Positions 1 to 14,689 of a DNA stretch of 60,736 nt are shown here, one piece after another. The DNA comes from Peribacillus faecalis (GTDB taxonomy: Bacteria; Bacillota; Bacilli; Bacillales; DSM-1321). The DNA is taken from NCBI RefSeq assembly GCF_014712675.1, contig NZ_JACXSI010000020.1:1-60736 (forward strand). The letters are read 5' to 3'. The notes under the pieces are model-generated. The model made no database searches and was not told the DNA's origin. It was given only the letters and a program-made list of their open reading frames with translations. Numbering within the stretch: position 1 is the stretch's first letter; each line of letters opens with the position of its first letter. The translations under genes were made by a program, and so were the position numbers.

Positions 1-1652
1 GTATTCGCAACTGGTTGCGTCACATGACGTTGTTCTCCTGCACCAATTGTGATGGTCCAAACAGTGTCATCTTTCACATAGCCTTCTGGAGCTTTTATTT
101 CAGTCAACTTGTACTCTCCATATGCTAATCCTGTGAATACTAAGTTACCGTCTTTATCAGTTGTTAATGTTTGTTCGAAGTCCTTACCTACTAATTTGAA
201 GGTAGCTCCTTCGAGTGCCTCTTTACTCACTGAATCGGTTTTCTCAACAGTCAATGATCCTAATGGTTCCTTATAGCTATTATTAAATATAATGCTTGCA
301 GTTCCACCTTTAGTGACAGTAACCTGCCCATTACTAGGTTTAGAGGTGACACTATCCCACACATACCCGCTAATAGCATCAGTATAAGATACTTCCTCTA
401 CTGTATATGTGCCTGGGTCAAGTTTGTCTACAGTAACACTCCCTGTACCATTAGTTGTAGTAATAGAGATGGTTTCTCCTACCTGGTCATTTTTGCTATT
501 TTTTAATTTAAAGGTGAATGTGCCATCAAGCTTTGTACCATCAGTAGCACTTGCATTTTTGGTAATTTCCACTGAACCTTTGTTAACAATTTCTTGCATC
601 TCTTCAGTAGAAATCTCAACATCAATCCCTTTGCTTGTACCCTTGCCTCCACAATAATTTTTATGATCCCATGTATAAGTGAATGGCTGTGAAAAGGACT
701 GATCACCATCAGCAAGCGTAACAGTATAATTAAGCGTTCCTGTTACTACAATGTTTGAATCTTCCGTTAAATTCATCCGTCTATCTCTACTTGTATACTC
801 TTGGTCATTCCTGTTAGGGTCTTTCGATGGACCTGTCATTGTAACCGAATTACCATCGGCTGTAACTTTAAAATTCGTAAACGAAACATTTTTGACAGGA
901 AGCTCTGTTTGAACCCCGTCTTCTTCTAGAATATATTTGAAGTTTACTTTATAAAGTACGTCTAAATGATACAATCTTTCAGTAGCATAAGGTGTTATGC
1001 CTTCTCCACCCTCGGAAGATGCTGCTTCCTCTTCTTCAACAATCGCTAAGTCATCTTCAGAAGATGCTGTTTCCTCTTCTTGAATACTTCCCGAGTCACC
1101 CTCCTCATCATCACTGCTTTCTTCTGTTGTTGCTTCTGTTTCAACTGTTTCTTGTCCGTCTACTACTAATTCTGTTTCAGGCGCAAGAACAGTAACAGTT
1201 GCTGTTGTAGATGAATCAGAAGAAGTAAATGTCGGTTGGTAATTACCGGCTTTTTGAGCTTGCACTTGGACCTTCACTACTTTACTGCCATTCTCAGCCC
1301 AATTGAATTGTAGTGTTTGATTATCATTACTGATTTCCTCTATATTTCCTTGTCCTTCCAAAACACCTGAAATCGTCAAACCTTCTGGTACTGTAAAACT
1401 ATACGGACCACTTGATTCATCGCTCTTATCTGTCAACGTTGCAACAAATACTTCTGATTCATTGACAGATGCTGCACTCAAACTTAATCCAAGCACAGTT
1501 CCTTGAGCGTTAACATACTGAGAGATGGGACTAAGAAATGTCTGCACCATTAAACACAGAAGCGTAATAATCGACATCATCTTTACGAGATGGTGTCTCT
1601 GCTTATAGTTCAGATCACTTCTTAAGCCTGTCTTCTGACTGCCTCTTTTCAT
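1..1652 (-). CDS. Cna-B/SpaA-type surface adhesin, 5' part (cut by window start)
   Basis: The first 550 codons of a large secreted surface protein are present; the reading frame is still open at base 1, so the C-terminus and any LPXTG-like sorting signal lie outside. The ATG at 1652 follows a GGAGGAG ribosome-binding site. An N-terminal basic stretch and hydrophobic segment ending in VNA-QG (about residue 50) is a signal peptide. A beta-rich N-terminal domain, a very acidic Glu/Asp/Ser linker (about residues 170-220), a second domain containing the single Cys, then a Cna-B-like domain from about residue 358 (start SVEITK, later GTYTVEEV) and a SpaA-like domain from about residue 455 (SLTVEKTD, GEYKLTEIKAPEGY) follow. 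It lies directly downstream of a class B sortase gene, its probable anchoring or polymerising enzyme. Family assignment rests on motifs; the ligand is unknown. Confidence 0.85.
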   Translation of the reverse strand, partial: MKRGSQKTGLRSDLNYKQRHHLVKMMSIITLLCLMVQTFLSPISQYVNAQGTVLGLSLSAASVNESEVFVATLTDKSDESSGPYSFTVPEGLTISGVLEGQGNIEEISNDNQTLQFNWAENGSKVVKVQVQAQKAGNYQPTFTSSDSSTTATVTVLAPETELVVDGQETVETEATTEESSDDEEGDSGSIQEEETASSEDDLAIVEEEEAASSEGGEGITPYATERLYHLDVLYKVNFKYILEEDGVQTELPVKNVSFTNFKVTADGNSVTMTGPSKDPNRNDQEYTSRDRRMNLTEDSNIVVTGTLNYTVTLADGDQSFSQPFTYTWDHKNYCGGKGTSKGIDVEISTEEMQEIVNKGSVEITKNASATDGTKLDGTFTFKLKNSKNDQVGETISITTTNGTGSVTVDKLDPGTYTVEEVSYTDAISGYVWDSVTSKPSNGQVTVTKGGTASIIFNNSYKEPLGSLTVEKTDSVSKEALEGATFKLVGKDFEQTLTTDKDGNLVFTGLAYGEYKLTEIKAPEGYVKDDTVWTITIGAGEQRHVTQPVAN

Positions 1653-1726
1653 CGCCACTCCTCCTTCAGTTTTTTATTGACCTATGTTGCGGCATAAATC
1701 ATGGGGGGATACCCCCGACTGTCAAT

Positions 1727-2452
1727 TTATTCATTATTTATCACCTCTTCAATTAATTTTGCATGAACCACTCTTCTGCCGTTCTCATAATCATCGCTGC
1801 ACGTTGAAAGCGTTAATATATGATCATCTTTAATTACTTGGATTTCTTGATTATGAAAATCAGATTTTGACAAAATAGTATTTAGAAAGTCCTCATAGCT
1901 ACTAATTGTTGCAAATTTAATTTGCAGATAATTAAAGTCCGTATCTGTGTTATAGGTGGAGAATATACTCCATTTTCTATAACCATCCGGACTAAACGTT
2001 TCAATAAAAGGATGTTCTTCAAAGAAAACCTGGTTACTATAATCATTCAAGGCATGGAACATGGTGCCGTTTTTCATGTTATGACCGTACAAAATGGTAT
2101 GAATGTCACCAAATTCTGAGTTATTGCGATAATCCATAAAAATGCTTCCCTGCTTAGAATCTGAATGATTAAAATCATGCGTTAAGTAATAACTGTTATC
2201 GCTCGTTTGGACAATCGGATAATCAATGGATGTTCCATCTATCGATATCCACCCGATTGTTTCATCATTAGTTATCAATAATTCTGAGAAATCATTCTGA
2301 TTTTCTATCAACTCTTGTTTTTCCTGATTGAACTGCTCCTCTAGCTGGTGATTTTGAAAACTATCCTTGAAATTGCTAAATAATAAAATCCCCGAACCAA
2401 TAAAAACAAACAGCAAAACCACAAATACAAAATATCGAATATATTTTTTCAT
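1727..2452 (-). CDS. Class B sortase
   Basis: A membrane-anchored cysteine transpeptidase of 241 residues that cleaves a sorting motif and attaches surface proteins to peptidoglycan or to pilus subunits. One N-terminal membrane segment (about residues 7-25) is followed by a short coiled region and the sortase barrel. The catalytic triad is visible: His124 in LYGHNMKNG, Cys218 in TLSTC and Arg226/227 in GRRVVH. The LYGHNM context and extra helices fit class B rather than class A or D. Its stop is 74 bp upstream of the adhesin start on the same strand, so the two are probably one operon with the adhesin as substrate. The ribosome-binding site is weak (AGAGATG). Confidence 0.9.
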   Translation of the reverse strand: MKKYIRYFVFVVLLFVFIGSGILLFSNFKDSFQNHQLEEQFNQEKQELIENQNDFSELLITNDETIGWISIDGTSIDYPIVQTSDNSYYLTHDFNHSDSKQGSIFMDYRNNSEFGDIHTILYGHNMKNGTMFHALNDYSNQVFFEEHPFIETFSPDGYRKWSIFSTYNTDTDFNYLQIKFATISSYEDFLNTILSKSDFHNQEIQVIKDDHILTLSTCSDDYENGRRVVHAKLIEEVINNE

Positions 2453-2644
2453 CCTTTTTCATCTCTATATAAAAATAGTTTTCTTGTATAACTTCATTCT
2501 AATAATATAAATTTCATAAAACAAACAAATACCGGAATATTTAGTTTATTATTAAAATTAACCCACAAAATCTTCACTAAATTCATTATTGTGAAAAAAT
2601 AAGCAATATCAATCAAATATTTTTACACAAACCATTAGACAGTC

Positions 2645-2680
2645 AAAAAGACTCTCAAGGATTCCCTCGAGAGTCTTTTA
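2645..2680 (-). terminator. Intrinsic terminator (works on either strand)
   Basis: AAAGACTCTC pairs with GAGAGTCTTT around a 12-nt loop and is flanked by A and T runs. It sits immediately after the small membrane-protein gene and isolates it from the sortase operon. Confidence 0.8.
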
Positions 2681-2684
2681 TTTC

Positions 2685-2855
2685 TTACGGATAAGCAATG
2701 ACGCATATACAAACTAACGCAATCGGAACGAGCGACCATTGCAGCACCCGCTTCCACCTCATGTTGCCAATGATAAAACAGATGGCTGCAGCATTGAGCA
2801 TAATGACTGTTATGACAAAGCTAACAAAAAATCCGAACTGTAAATATCCCTCCAT
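2685..2855 (-). CDS. Small two-helix membrane protein, unknown function
   Basis: A 56-residue protein. The ATG at 2855 is preceded at 6 nt by AGAGGTG, so it is preferred over a longer in-frame extension starting at 2924. Two hydrophobic helices (about residues 6-32 and 39-55) are separated by a short basic turn (NMRWKR). It has its own terminator. No family recognised; a membrane location is the only inference. Confidence 0.55.
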   Translation of the reverse strand: MEGYLQFGFFVSFVITVIMLNAAAICFIIGNMRWKRVLQWSLVPIALVCICVIAYP

Positions 2856-3071
2856 TCTGAACACCTCTCTATCAATTGCTTGCCAACACTTTAATATATT
2901 TTTTCTACCCGTATTGCTAAGCAAAAAAACCTTTTCTCAGAGGTGTGAGAAGAGAGGATTTAGTAGGAAATAAGGATGAAGTAAATCACACATTTAATCA
3001 TCTGTTTATCTTATGGTAATTGCCTATAACGGTGACAACACAAAACATCCAAATAATTTTCAAACTTTTTT

Positions 3072-3090
3072 CACATTTGAATAAAATGTG
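3072..3090. promoter_or_regulatory. Perfect inverted repeat upstream of the secreted-protein gene
   Basis: CACATTT and AAATGTG are separated by 5 nt, inside the presumed promoter region of the gene starting at 3164. It could be an operator or, with its flanking T run, a weak terminator. No regulator is identified. Confidence 0.4.
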
Positions 3091-3163
3091 TTTTTTGTAT
3101 TATGTATGTGGGTAGAGAATAGATAGTACAAATGCGCATTGTACACAAAAAGGAGAGAGAAAA

Positions 3164-4306
3164 ATGTTAGGCAAAAAAGTATATGTAACAGCGGCCTCTG
3201 CTTTACTTTTACAATCATTAGCAGCGCCGCTAGTAGGAGCTGTATCTGTAGACAATTGCACTGAAATGTACGCTAAAGATTTTACAGCCGGCAATCCCGT
3301 TAATGTTTTAACAACCAATGAAGTTCGTTTAAATCCGGCAAATGCCCTTGGTGAATTTGACACGACACAGATTGGTAATGAAAATGCCTTTTATGCAGTC
3401 GCATCACATGATTATACGACCTATACATTTGCACAAGATTTCTACAATGTTGACGGTCATTATGACATTCAACTTGCTGAAGTAACATGGGGTACTTGGC
3501 ATCCTGAAGCTGTAAAAGTATATTTGACAGGAGCAGTCATTAAGGATGCTAACGGAAATAAAGTTCAATATGACGGAGACTATTATGTCGGAATTGCTTG
3601 GAACAAAGTGGGATCAGATTTGATTAAAAATCTGCCTCCAGATAGTATCGCAGATCAGCTTAATACAAAACTCGGCTCAGACTATTTCACAGCAGAAGAC
3701 TTTGCTAATAAGATTAATACTAGTGTTGATAGTAATATCACCACTGCTGACATCAATTTGCCTGATGAAATTGTCTATGCAAAAGGTGTCAAACTGATTG
3801 ATATTACAACTGAAACTTATCGATTAGGCACTGAACGTCAAGCGGCTACCTATGACCAAAGTACAGATGGTTTCGATCTTGATGCCATCAAAGTCTATGC
3901 TCCTAATGCTCCAGAATTGAGCGGAGATAGTGCCACTGGACTAGGAACAAATATCATGAAAAAAGGTACATGGTTCATGTACAACCCATACAACGGAACT
4001 GAAAATACATTTAAAATCGTAGCGGGCAACCCTAAAAACGGTGAAACTGTCATCGGTACGTATACTGTCACAGACAACGGTAACGGAACATATACCGTCC
4101 ACTATGACATGTATGACACAGTCACAATCGACGGATATGAGTATGAAATTGAAGTAACAAACGAACATTTGGCAATTAGCGATGGATTATTTAAATCTGC
4201 TAGCCCAGGTAAAGAAGCTAATCAACAATTTGATAAAGCTTTTGAAGATGCGGACGGACAATTTAATATCTTTGCTCATTTCGAAGTGGAATACTATCAA
4301 CATTAA
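3164..4306 (+). CDS. Secreted protein of unknown function
   Basis: A 380-residue protein with a clear signal peptide (LGKK, hydrophobic core, cleavage near VGA-VSV at about residue 27). The start ATG follows AAAGGAGAG. The mature part is acidic, rich in Tyr, Asp and Asn, beta-like (NGNGTYTVHYDMYDTV) and has no LPXTG motif, membrane anchor or cell-wall-binding repeats. The C-terminus ends in a motif with core NIFAHF, which recurs as DLFAHF in the convergent gene at 4464. It is flanked by a dyad upstream and a strong terminator downstream, so it is a single-gene unit. I do not recognise the family; co-location with the adhesin and sortase suggests a cell-surface role. Confidence 0.75.
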   Translation: MLGKKVYVTAASALLLQSLAAPLVGAVSVDNCTEMYAKDFTAGNPVNVLTTNEVRLNPANALGEFDTTQIGNENAFYAVASHDYTTYTFAQDFYNVDGHYDIQLAEVTWGTWHPEAVKVYLTGAVIKDANGNKVQYDGDYYVGIAWNKVGSDLIKNLPPDSIADQLNTKLGSDYFTAEDFANKINTSVDSNITTADINLPDEIVYAKGVKLIDITTETYRLGTERQAATYDQSTDGFDLDAIKVYAPNAPELSGDSATGLGTNIMKKGTWFMYNPYNGTENTFKIVAGNPKNGETVIGTYTVTDNGNGTYTVHYDMYDTVTIDGYEYEIEVTNEHLAISDGLFKSASPGKEANQQFDKAFEDADGQFNIFAHFEVEYYQH

Positions 4307-4325
4307 GCATTTCTAGTAAGTGTGC

Positions 4326-4366
4326 AAAAAAAACAGACGCTAGCATTTAGCGTCTGTTTTCTTTTC
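4326..4366 (+). terminator. Intrinsic terminator after the secreted-protein gene
   Basis: AAACAGACGCTA pairs with TAGCGTCTGTTT around a 5-nt loop, followed by a T-rich run. It lies between the convergent genes ending at 4306 (plus) and 4464 (minus). Confidence 0.85.
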
Positions 4367-4463
4367 AACGTTTAAAGCCCCGCTTCCGCTTACGGATTAC
4401 TCGCATAAACAGAAAAGAGGCTTTTAGAAATAGGTTACTTACAAAACACTAATTGGCACCGTA

Positions 4464-4757
4464 TTATTCAGCAACTACAGGTACTAATTGATATTCATAA
4501 GTAGTCACTGTAATGCTAAAGTGTGCAAATAAATCATACTCATTATTTTCATTTACATTAGGTGTGAATGATGCACCATTAGTCAAATCAAGATTTTGAC
4601 CTGGTGCTTTGTTAATGGTAGTTCCGGAACCAGTGTAATTATAATGAGCATCATGGATTTCCACAGCTGTGTAAGTGTCGCCAATTTCAGGGTTAGCCGG
4701 TTGAGCTTGTTCATTAAATTTGTAAGAAAGTTGATATACATCATCTGCTTTATCCAC
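4464..4757 (-). CDS. Orphan protein sharing an FAHF tail motif with the convergent secreted protein
   Basis: A 97-residue reading frame. The only usable upstream start is GTG at 4757, because an in-frame TGA lies two codons before it. The GTG overlaps the stop codon of the gene upstream by 8 nt, so translation may be coupled. The product has no signal peptide, is rich in Asn, Thr and Tyr, and contains DLFAHF about 20 residues before its end, resembling the C-terminus of the protein ending at 4306. It may be a broken tail domain of a larger surface protein or a real small subunit. Confidence 0.45.
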   Translation of the reverse strand: MDKADDVYQLSYKFNEQAQPANPEIGDTYTAVEIHDAHYNYTGSGTTINKAPGQNLDLTNGASFTPNVNENNEYDLFAHFSITVTTYEYQLVPVVAE

Positions 4758-5118
4758 GCTTCACTTTCTTAGCTCGTTTAATCTCTGCTTTCACTTTCTC
4801 AATCGCCTTTGCTTTCATTTCTGCATCGTGTTTCTTTTTGGCATCTCTTACAGCTTTATGTATTGCACCTTTCTTTTTGTTTTCCGTTTTTACTTTCAAT
4901 TCAGCTTCACGTCTTATCCGTTCCTCTAATGCACGTTTTTTCTTTTCGGCTTCTTCCGCTTTCTTTCGAGCTTCCTTTTCTTTCTTAATTTCTTCCTTAT
5001 GCTCAAAGTAATATGCAATATCATCTATAACGTCATGTTCTAACTCCCATTCCCCTGTATCAGTACTATATCTCCATAATTGACCATCACTTACAAAGCT
5101 ATCTCCGTCTTTAGGCAT
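4750..5118 (-). CDS. Lysine/glutamate-rich coiled-coil protein, unknown function
   Basis: A 122-residue protein. Residues 1-30 form a small globular-looking start (GDSFVSDGQLWRYSTDTGEW); residues 40-122 are almost entirely Lys, Glu, Ala and Arg in a pattern expected for a long charged helix or coiled coil. The ATG at 5118 has GGGGAG 12 nt upstream, which is longer than ideal. Its end overlaps the GTG start of the next gene. No signal peptide. Function unknown; possibly a degraded or recombined gene in the surface-protein region. Confidence 0.5.
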   Translation of the reverse strand: MPKDGDSFVSDGQLWRYSTDTGEWELEHDVIDDIAYYFEHKEEIKKEKEARKKAEEAEKKKRALEERIRREAELKVKTENKKKGAIHKAVRDAKKKHDAEMKAKAIEKVKAEIKRAKKVKRG

Positions 5119-5218
5119 AAGTAAATCACGCTCCCCTTATCGCTCTACCCACTATCCTACTAGTTTCAAACTTCCTTCTGTTATAATCTTTCCTCTAATA
5201 AACTTTATTGAGCATACA

Positions 5219-5270
5219 AAAAAACCTCCAACCCGCAAGTGTGATCAGCACCTGCGAATTGGAGGTTTCC
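5219..5270 (-). terminator. Terminator of the glycolytic operon (after eno)
   Basis: AAACCTCCAA pairs with TTGGAGGTTT around a GC-rich loop; on the minus strand it is followed by a run of T. Confidence 0.9.
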
Positions 5271-5316
5271 TATATTATATTGATGGCTCAATCAAGCCCA
5301 CTCCATCAACCACTAA

Positions 5317-9022
<3,706 letters not shown>

Positions 9023-9151
9023 CTAAGCAAAGGCATCAAGTTTAAGCAAATTATTGTATGAAAGCAGCATTTATGAAAAATCACGTCACATAGTAGCAGG
9101 GCCCTTATCTAGTATGTGTCATAACCTTTCTTAAAGAGCTTTTAACAAATA

Positions 9152-10333
9152 TTATTTGTCGTTTAAAGCAACTACGCCCGGAAGCTCTTTACCTTCGATA
9201 AATTCAAGTGAAGCTCCGCCGCCAGTTGAGATATGTGACATTTTGTCAGCTAAGTGGAATTTCTCAGCAGCTGCTGCAGAATCTCCTCCACCAACTACGC
9301 TGTATGCATCTGAATCAGCTAGTGCTTGTGCAACTGATTTTGTACCGTTAGCGAATTTATCGAATTCGAATACGCCCATTGGTCCGTTCCAGATAACAAG
9401 TTTAGAGTTTTTGATTACATCTGCATATAATGCAGCTGTTTTAGGTCCAATATCAAGAGACATCCAATCAGCCGGGATAGCATCGATATCTACCACTTTA
9501 GATTCAACGTTTTCGCCGAATTCTGGAGCGATAACAGCATCGATTGGCATGTAGAATTTCACGCCTTTTTCTTCAGCTTGTTTCATGAAAGATTTAGCTA
9601 GATCAATTTTGTCTTCTTCTAATAAAGAAGTACCGATTTCATAGCCTTTTGCTTTGATGAAAGTGTAAGCTAAGCCACCGCCGATGATTAGGTTGTCCAC
9701 TTTATCAAGAAGGTTCTCGATAACGCCGATTTTATCCTTAACTTTAGCACCACCGATGATAGCAGTGAAAGGACGGTCTGGGTTAGACATTGCTTTGCCT
9801 AATACATCTAATTCTTTCTGCATTAAGAAACCAGAAACAGCTGGGATGTATTTAGCGATACCTTCAGTTGAAGCGTGCGCACGGTGAGCAGCACCGAATG
9901 CATCGTTAACGAAAATGTCCGCAAGGTTAGCGAATGCTTTCGCTAATTCTGGATCGTTTTTCTCTTCGCCTGGGTAGAAACGAACGTTTTCAAGCAATAA
10001 TACATCGCCGTCGTTCATTTTAGCGATTTGTGCTTCTACAGCTTCTCCATATGCTTCGTCAGCTTTTGCTACTTCTTTTCCAAGAAGCTCGCTAAGTTTT
10101 TTCGCAACTGGAGTTAAGCGAAGCTCTTCCACAACTTGACCTTTTGGACGGCCCATGTGGCTTGCTAAGATTACTTTTGCACCTTGATCCATTAAGTATT
10201 GGATTGTTGGAAGTGCAGCGCGAACACGAGTGTCGTCAGTAATCACACCGTTTTGCATAGGTACGTTAAAGTCTACACGGCAAAATACGCGTTTACCTTT
10301 AACATCGATATCTTTAATACTTTTCTTGTTCAT
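9152..10333 (-). CDS. pgk: Phosphoglycerate kinase
   Basis: Transfers phosphate from 1,3-bisphosphoglycerate to ADP. The 393 residues start [16 protein letters not shown], with the substrate-binding ASHMGRPKG and the C-terminal nucleotide-binding [12 protein letters not shown] and [19 protein letters not shown] site lies just before the ATG. It is separated from gap by a 350-bp gap that includes a terminator, so it needs either read-through or its own promoter. Confidence 0.98.
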   Translation of the reverse strand: MNKKSIKDIDVKGKRVFCRVDFNVPMQNGVITDDTRVRAALPTIQYLMDQGAKVILASHMGRPKGQVVEELRLTPVAKKLSELLGKEVAKADEAYGEAVEAQIAKMNDGDVLLLENVRFYPGEEKNDPELAKAFANLADIFVNDAFGAAHRAHASTEGIAKYIPAVSGFLMQKELDVLGKAMSNPDRPFTAIIGGAKVKDKIGVIENLLDKVDNLIIGGGLAYTFIKAKGYEIGTSLLEEDKIDLAKSFMKQAEEKGVKFYMPIDAVIAPEFGENVESKVVDIDAIPADWMSLDIGPKTAALYADVIKNSKLVIWNGPMGVFEFDKFANGTKSVAQALADSDAYSVVGGGDSAAAAEKFHLADKMSHISTGGGASLEFIEGKELPGVVALNDK

Positions 10334-10554
10334 ATCGAAAGACCTCCTTCTAAAACTAAAAAGAATGAATAACAGCGTACAGAATATGTACTTATATTTT
10401 CCATCTGTTCATAAAATAACCGCAATTATTTAAGAAAGGAGAAAAAGCTAATGGAGTCTTCTTATGATAAGAAATGAAAGAATGTTTTGCTCTCCCTCCA
10501 AGAAGGGTATGCGTAAGAACAAAGATGAATTTCCTTCACTTTCTTACATCACAA
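10334..10554 (-). other. Leader/intergenic stretch upstream of pgk
   Basis: About 220 bp between the gap terminator and pgk. It is AT-rich and must hold any independent pgk promoter, but I could not single out a convincing -35/-10 pair. The only plus-strand reading frame with a Shine-Dalgarno-like sequence (near 10451) codes for 8 residues. Confidence 0.4.
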
Positions 10555-10592
10555 GAAAAGGGGGAGGGGGCCTATAACCCTCTCCCCTTTTT
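10555..10592 (-). terminator. Strong terminator between gap and pgk
   Basis: A GC-rich hairpin (GGGGGAGGGGG against CCCTCTCCCC) flanked by A and T runs. It stops or attenuates transcripts from cggR-gap before pgk. Confidence 0.9.
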
Positions 10593-10684
10593 CTCACCTC
10601 TATTATAATCAGAATAACACATTTTATCCAATATGTTCTACTATTGGTTTGTTATGTTATTTAATGAAACATACGGAATGAGGA

Positions 10685-12767
<2,083 letters not shown>

Positions 12768-12795
12768 GAAGCTTTTCTTCCTTTCATATATGGTT

Positions 12796-12831
12796 GGACA
12801 CTTTTTGTCCATGTTAGACATATTATGTCCC
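12796..12831 (-). promoter_or_regulatory. CggR double operator
   Basis: Read on the minus strand, GGGAC-N6-TGTC is followed after 6 nt by GGAC-N6-TGTC. This matches the known tandem CggR operator architecture (two half-repeats of GGGAC-N6-TGTC). It lies between the promoter and the cggR start. Confidence 0.9.
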
Positions 12832-12869
12832 ATCGTACCCAAAAAAATATCGCCCTGGCTTCAAAACTT

Positions 12870-12898
12870 ATTTTAACAAGGGTTATTTCATTTTTCAA
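12870..12898 (-). promoter_or_regulatory. Sigma-A type promoter of cggR-gap
   Basis: TTGAAA (12898-12893) and TAAAAT (12875-12870) are separated by 17 nt. Transcription would start just before the CggR operator, so the repressor acts as a roadblock, as in B. subtilis. Confidence 0.75.
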
Positions 12899-12917
12899 TA
12901 TGCATTTGCCCCTAAAA

Positions 12918-13163
12918 TTATGTTCCATTATTCAGAAAACTAGTAATAGCATGATGGGTAATTTGCCCATACTGAATGATTTCTCCATTGTATTGTACCA
13001 CAGGTATCATTAACCCATACAACTCAAGCAATTCGTCATTTTCATAAATATCGATTTCTTCATATGAACAGCCGATTTGCTTTTTTACTTTCTCTAATTC
13101 TTCCTTTGCAACTTCACAAAGATGACAATTTTGCTTTGAGTATAACGTCAACTGTTGCTTCAT
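12918..13163 (-). CDS. Glutaredoxin-like thiol protein
   Basis: An 81-residue thioredoxin-fold protein with the redox motif CHLC near residue 14 (SKQNCHLCEVAKEEL) and the cis-Pro segment LMIPVV. RBS AAGGAG precedes the ATG. It lies between sigL and cggR on the same strand, 23 bp after sigL. Small DUF836/glutaredoxin-like proteins of this size are common in Bacillaceae; the partner is unknown. Confidence 0.8.
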   Translation of the reverse strand: MKQQLTLYSKQNCHLCEVAKEELEKVKKQIGCSYEEIDIYENDELLELYGLMIPVVQYNGEIIQYGQITHHAITSFLNNGT

Positions 13164-13186
13164 TTCGTTCTCCTTTTCCTGTAATG

Positions 13187-14500
13187 TTAAAATCGTCTTC
13201 TTTTTGAAGATGAAGGAATTTTCAATTGCTCCCGATATTTTGCTACGGTTCTCCTCGATAAAACGATGCTCTTGCTGTTCTTCAATAGATCGACAATTTC
13301 CTGGTCGGATAAAGGCTTTTTCTTATCCTCTTCTTTGATAATAGACCGGATAGCGCTCTTCGCCTCCATAGCTGATACATCCTCATTATTTAAAGATTGG
13401 AGACCGGATGTAAAAAAACTTCTCAACTCAACCGTTCCAAACGGGGTCTGCACATATTTATCTCTAACTGTCCGGCTCACTGTCGATTCATGAACATCCA
13501 GTTCATCAGCCACTTCCCTCATCGTCATCGGCCTTAAAAAGTTAAAACCTTTTCGCATGCACTCACTTTGTTTTTCGGCAATAATCGACATAACTTTAAA
13601 TATTGTTTCACGTCTCTGCTGAATGCCCCGTAAAATCCACTGATATTCCTGGTGCTTTTCCTGCAAAAACTGTTTCACCTGCTTATCTCTATGGACTTTT
13701 AATTCCTCATAGTACTGGTTGTTTAATTTCAGCTTCGCTAAGTTATCTTCCGGCATCCTGACAATCAACTGATTCTTCAGCAGCTCCACGACAACATCCG
13801 GAACAATATAGGCAGGTGTTTCAGCGGAAAAGCCTGCACATGGACGCGGCTGCAATGTTTGAACGAAATCAGATATACACTGTATGTCGTTTAATGTAAT
13901 ATCAAGTTTCTTGCTGATATCCTTCCATTTCTTATCTGCAAAAGGCATAAAGAAATCTCGTATGACCTCTAACGTATACGCCGGGCAATTCAGCCGTTTA
14001 ATCTGCAGCAATAGGCATTCCCGCAAATCTCTGGCAGCCACTCCTGCAGGATCAAGCTGTTGTAATTTATGCAATACCTCTTCAATTTGTTTCTCCGGCT
14101 TCTTGCATTGCTCCGCTAAATCCTGAACTGTAATCCGCAAGTAGCCGTTCCCATCAAGATTTCTTATTAATGTTTTTAAAATTTTTCTCTCATTCGCATT
14201 AATAGCATTTACGTTTACTTGGGAAAACAAGTAGTCCTCCAAAGAATCTTTTTGCTCCCCGATTTGCTCGAGCCAATCTTTTGATCCCGTATAATTCACG
14301 TTGTTTTTTTTCGGTCTTTGGCGACCTTTTACATAGCTGTTGAATTCAAGAGAAATCAAAGGGTTTTCAGAAGCCTTTTCCTCTAAAAAAGCGGCTAAAT
14401 CTTGAGATGAATATTGAAGCAGAGCTATTGCCTGACTCAAGTCCTGTGTCATCGCCAGCTTCATTGTTTGCTGCTGAAATAAATCTGGCTTTAAGTTCAT
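13187..14500 (-). CDS. sigL: RNA polymerase sigma-54 factor (SigL/RpoN)
   Basis: Directs RNA polymerase to -24/-12 promoters and needs an ATP-dependent enhancer-binding activator. The 437 residues show a Gln-rich region I at the N-terminus (LKPDLFQQQTMKLAMTQDL), the core-binding region, the helix-turn-helix MREVADELDVHESTVSRTV and the C-terminal RpoN box (LSRRTVAKYREQ). RBS GGGGGTG precedes the ATG. The position next to cggR is seen in several bacilli. No sigma-54 promoter was recognised in the window. Confidence 0.97.
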   Translation of the reverse strand: MNLKPDLFQQQTMKLAMTQDLSQAIALLQYSSQDLAAFLEEKASENPLISLEFNSYVKGRQRPKKNNVNYTGSKDWLEQIGEQKDSLEDYLFSQVNVNAINANERKILKTLIRNLDGNGYLRITVQDLAEQCKKPEKQIEEVLHKLQQLDPAGVAARDLRECLLLQIKRLNCPAYTLEVIRDFFMPFADKKWKDISKKLDITLNDIQCISDFVQTLQPRPCAGFSAETPAYIVPDVVVELLKNQLIVRMPEDNLAKLKLNNQYYEELKVHRDKQVKQFLQEKHQEYQWILRGIQQRRETIFKVMSIIAEKQSECMRKGFNFLRPMTMREVADELDVHESTVSRTVRDKYVQTPFGTVELRSFFTSGLQSLNNEDVSAMEAKSAIRSIIKEEDKKKPLSDQEIVDLLKNSKSIVLSRRTVAKYREQLKIPSSSKRRRF

Positions 14501-14689
14501 AAAGCACCCCCTCTTTTCAAACTCTGTTTGTTACTTACTATATTACTGCTTATGCACTGCAAATAATGTTTTTTCATGTCGGAAAAAATACAAAATCTCT
14601 TTCCCATGTCTTCAGAACAGGAAGAAGGCAGTGATACAACACCAATGCCTTATATCAGAAACTAAGATTCAGTTACTAGCGATGGGCAT

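Noticed and set aside
1690-1720. Terminator between the sortase and adhesin genes
   Set aside because: GGGGGG-ATA-CCCCC is GC-rich but its loop is only 3 nt and no T run follows on the minus strand.
4464-5118. Single fused gene through programmed frameshifting
   Set aside because: No slippery sequence is evident at the overlap and the two products have unrelated composition; kept as two genes with low confidence.
10451-10477. Eight-codon plus-strand frame with a Shine-Dalgarno-like sequence upstream of pgk
   Set aside because: Too short and unsupported by any promoter or terminator on that strand.
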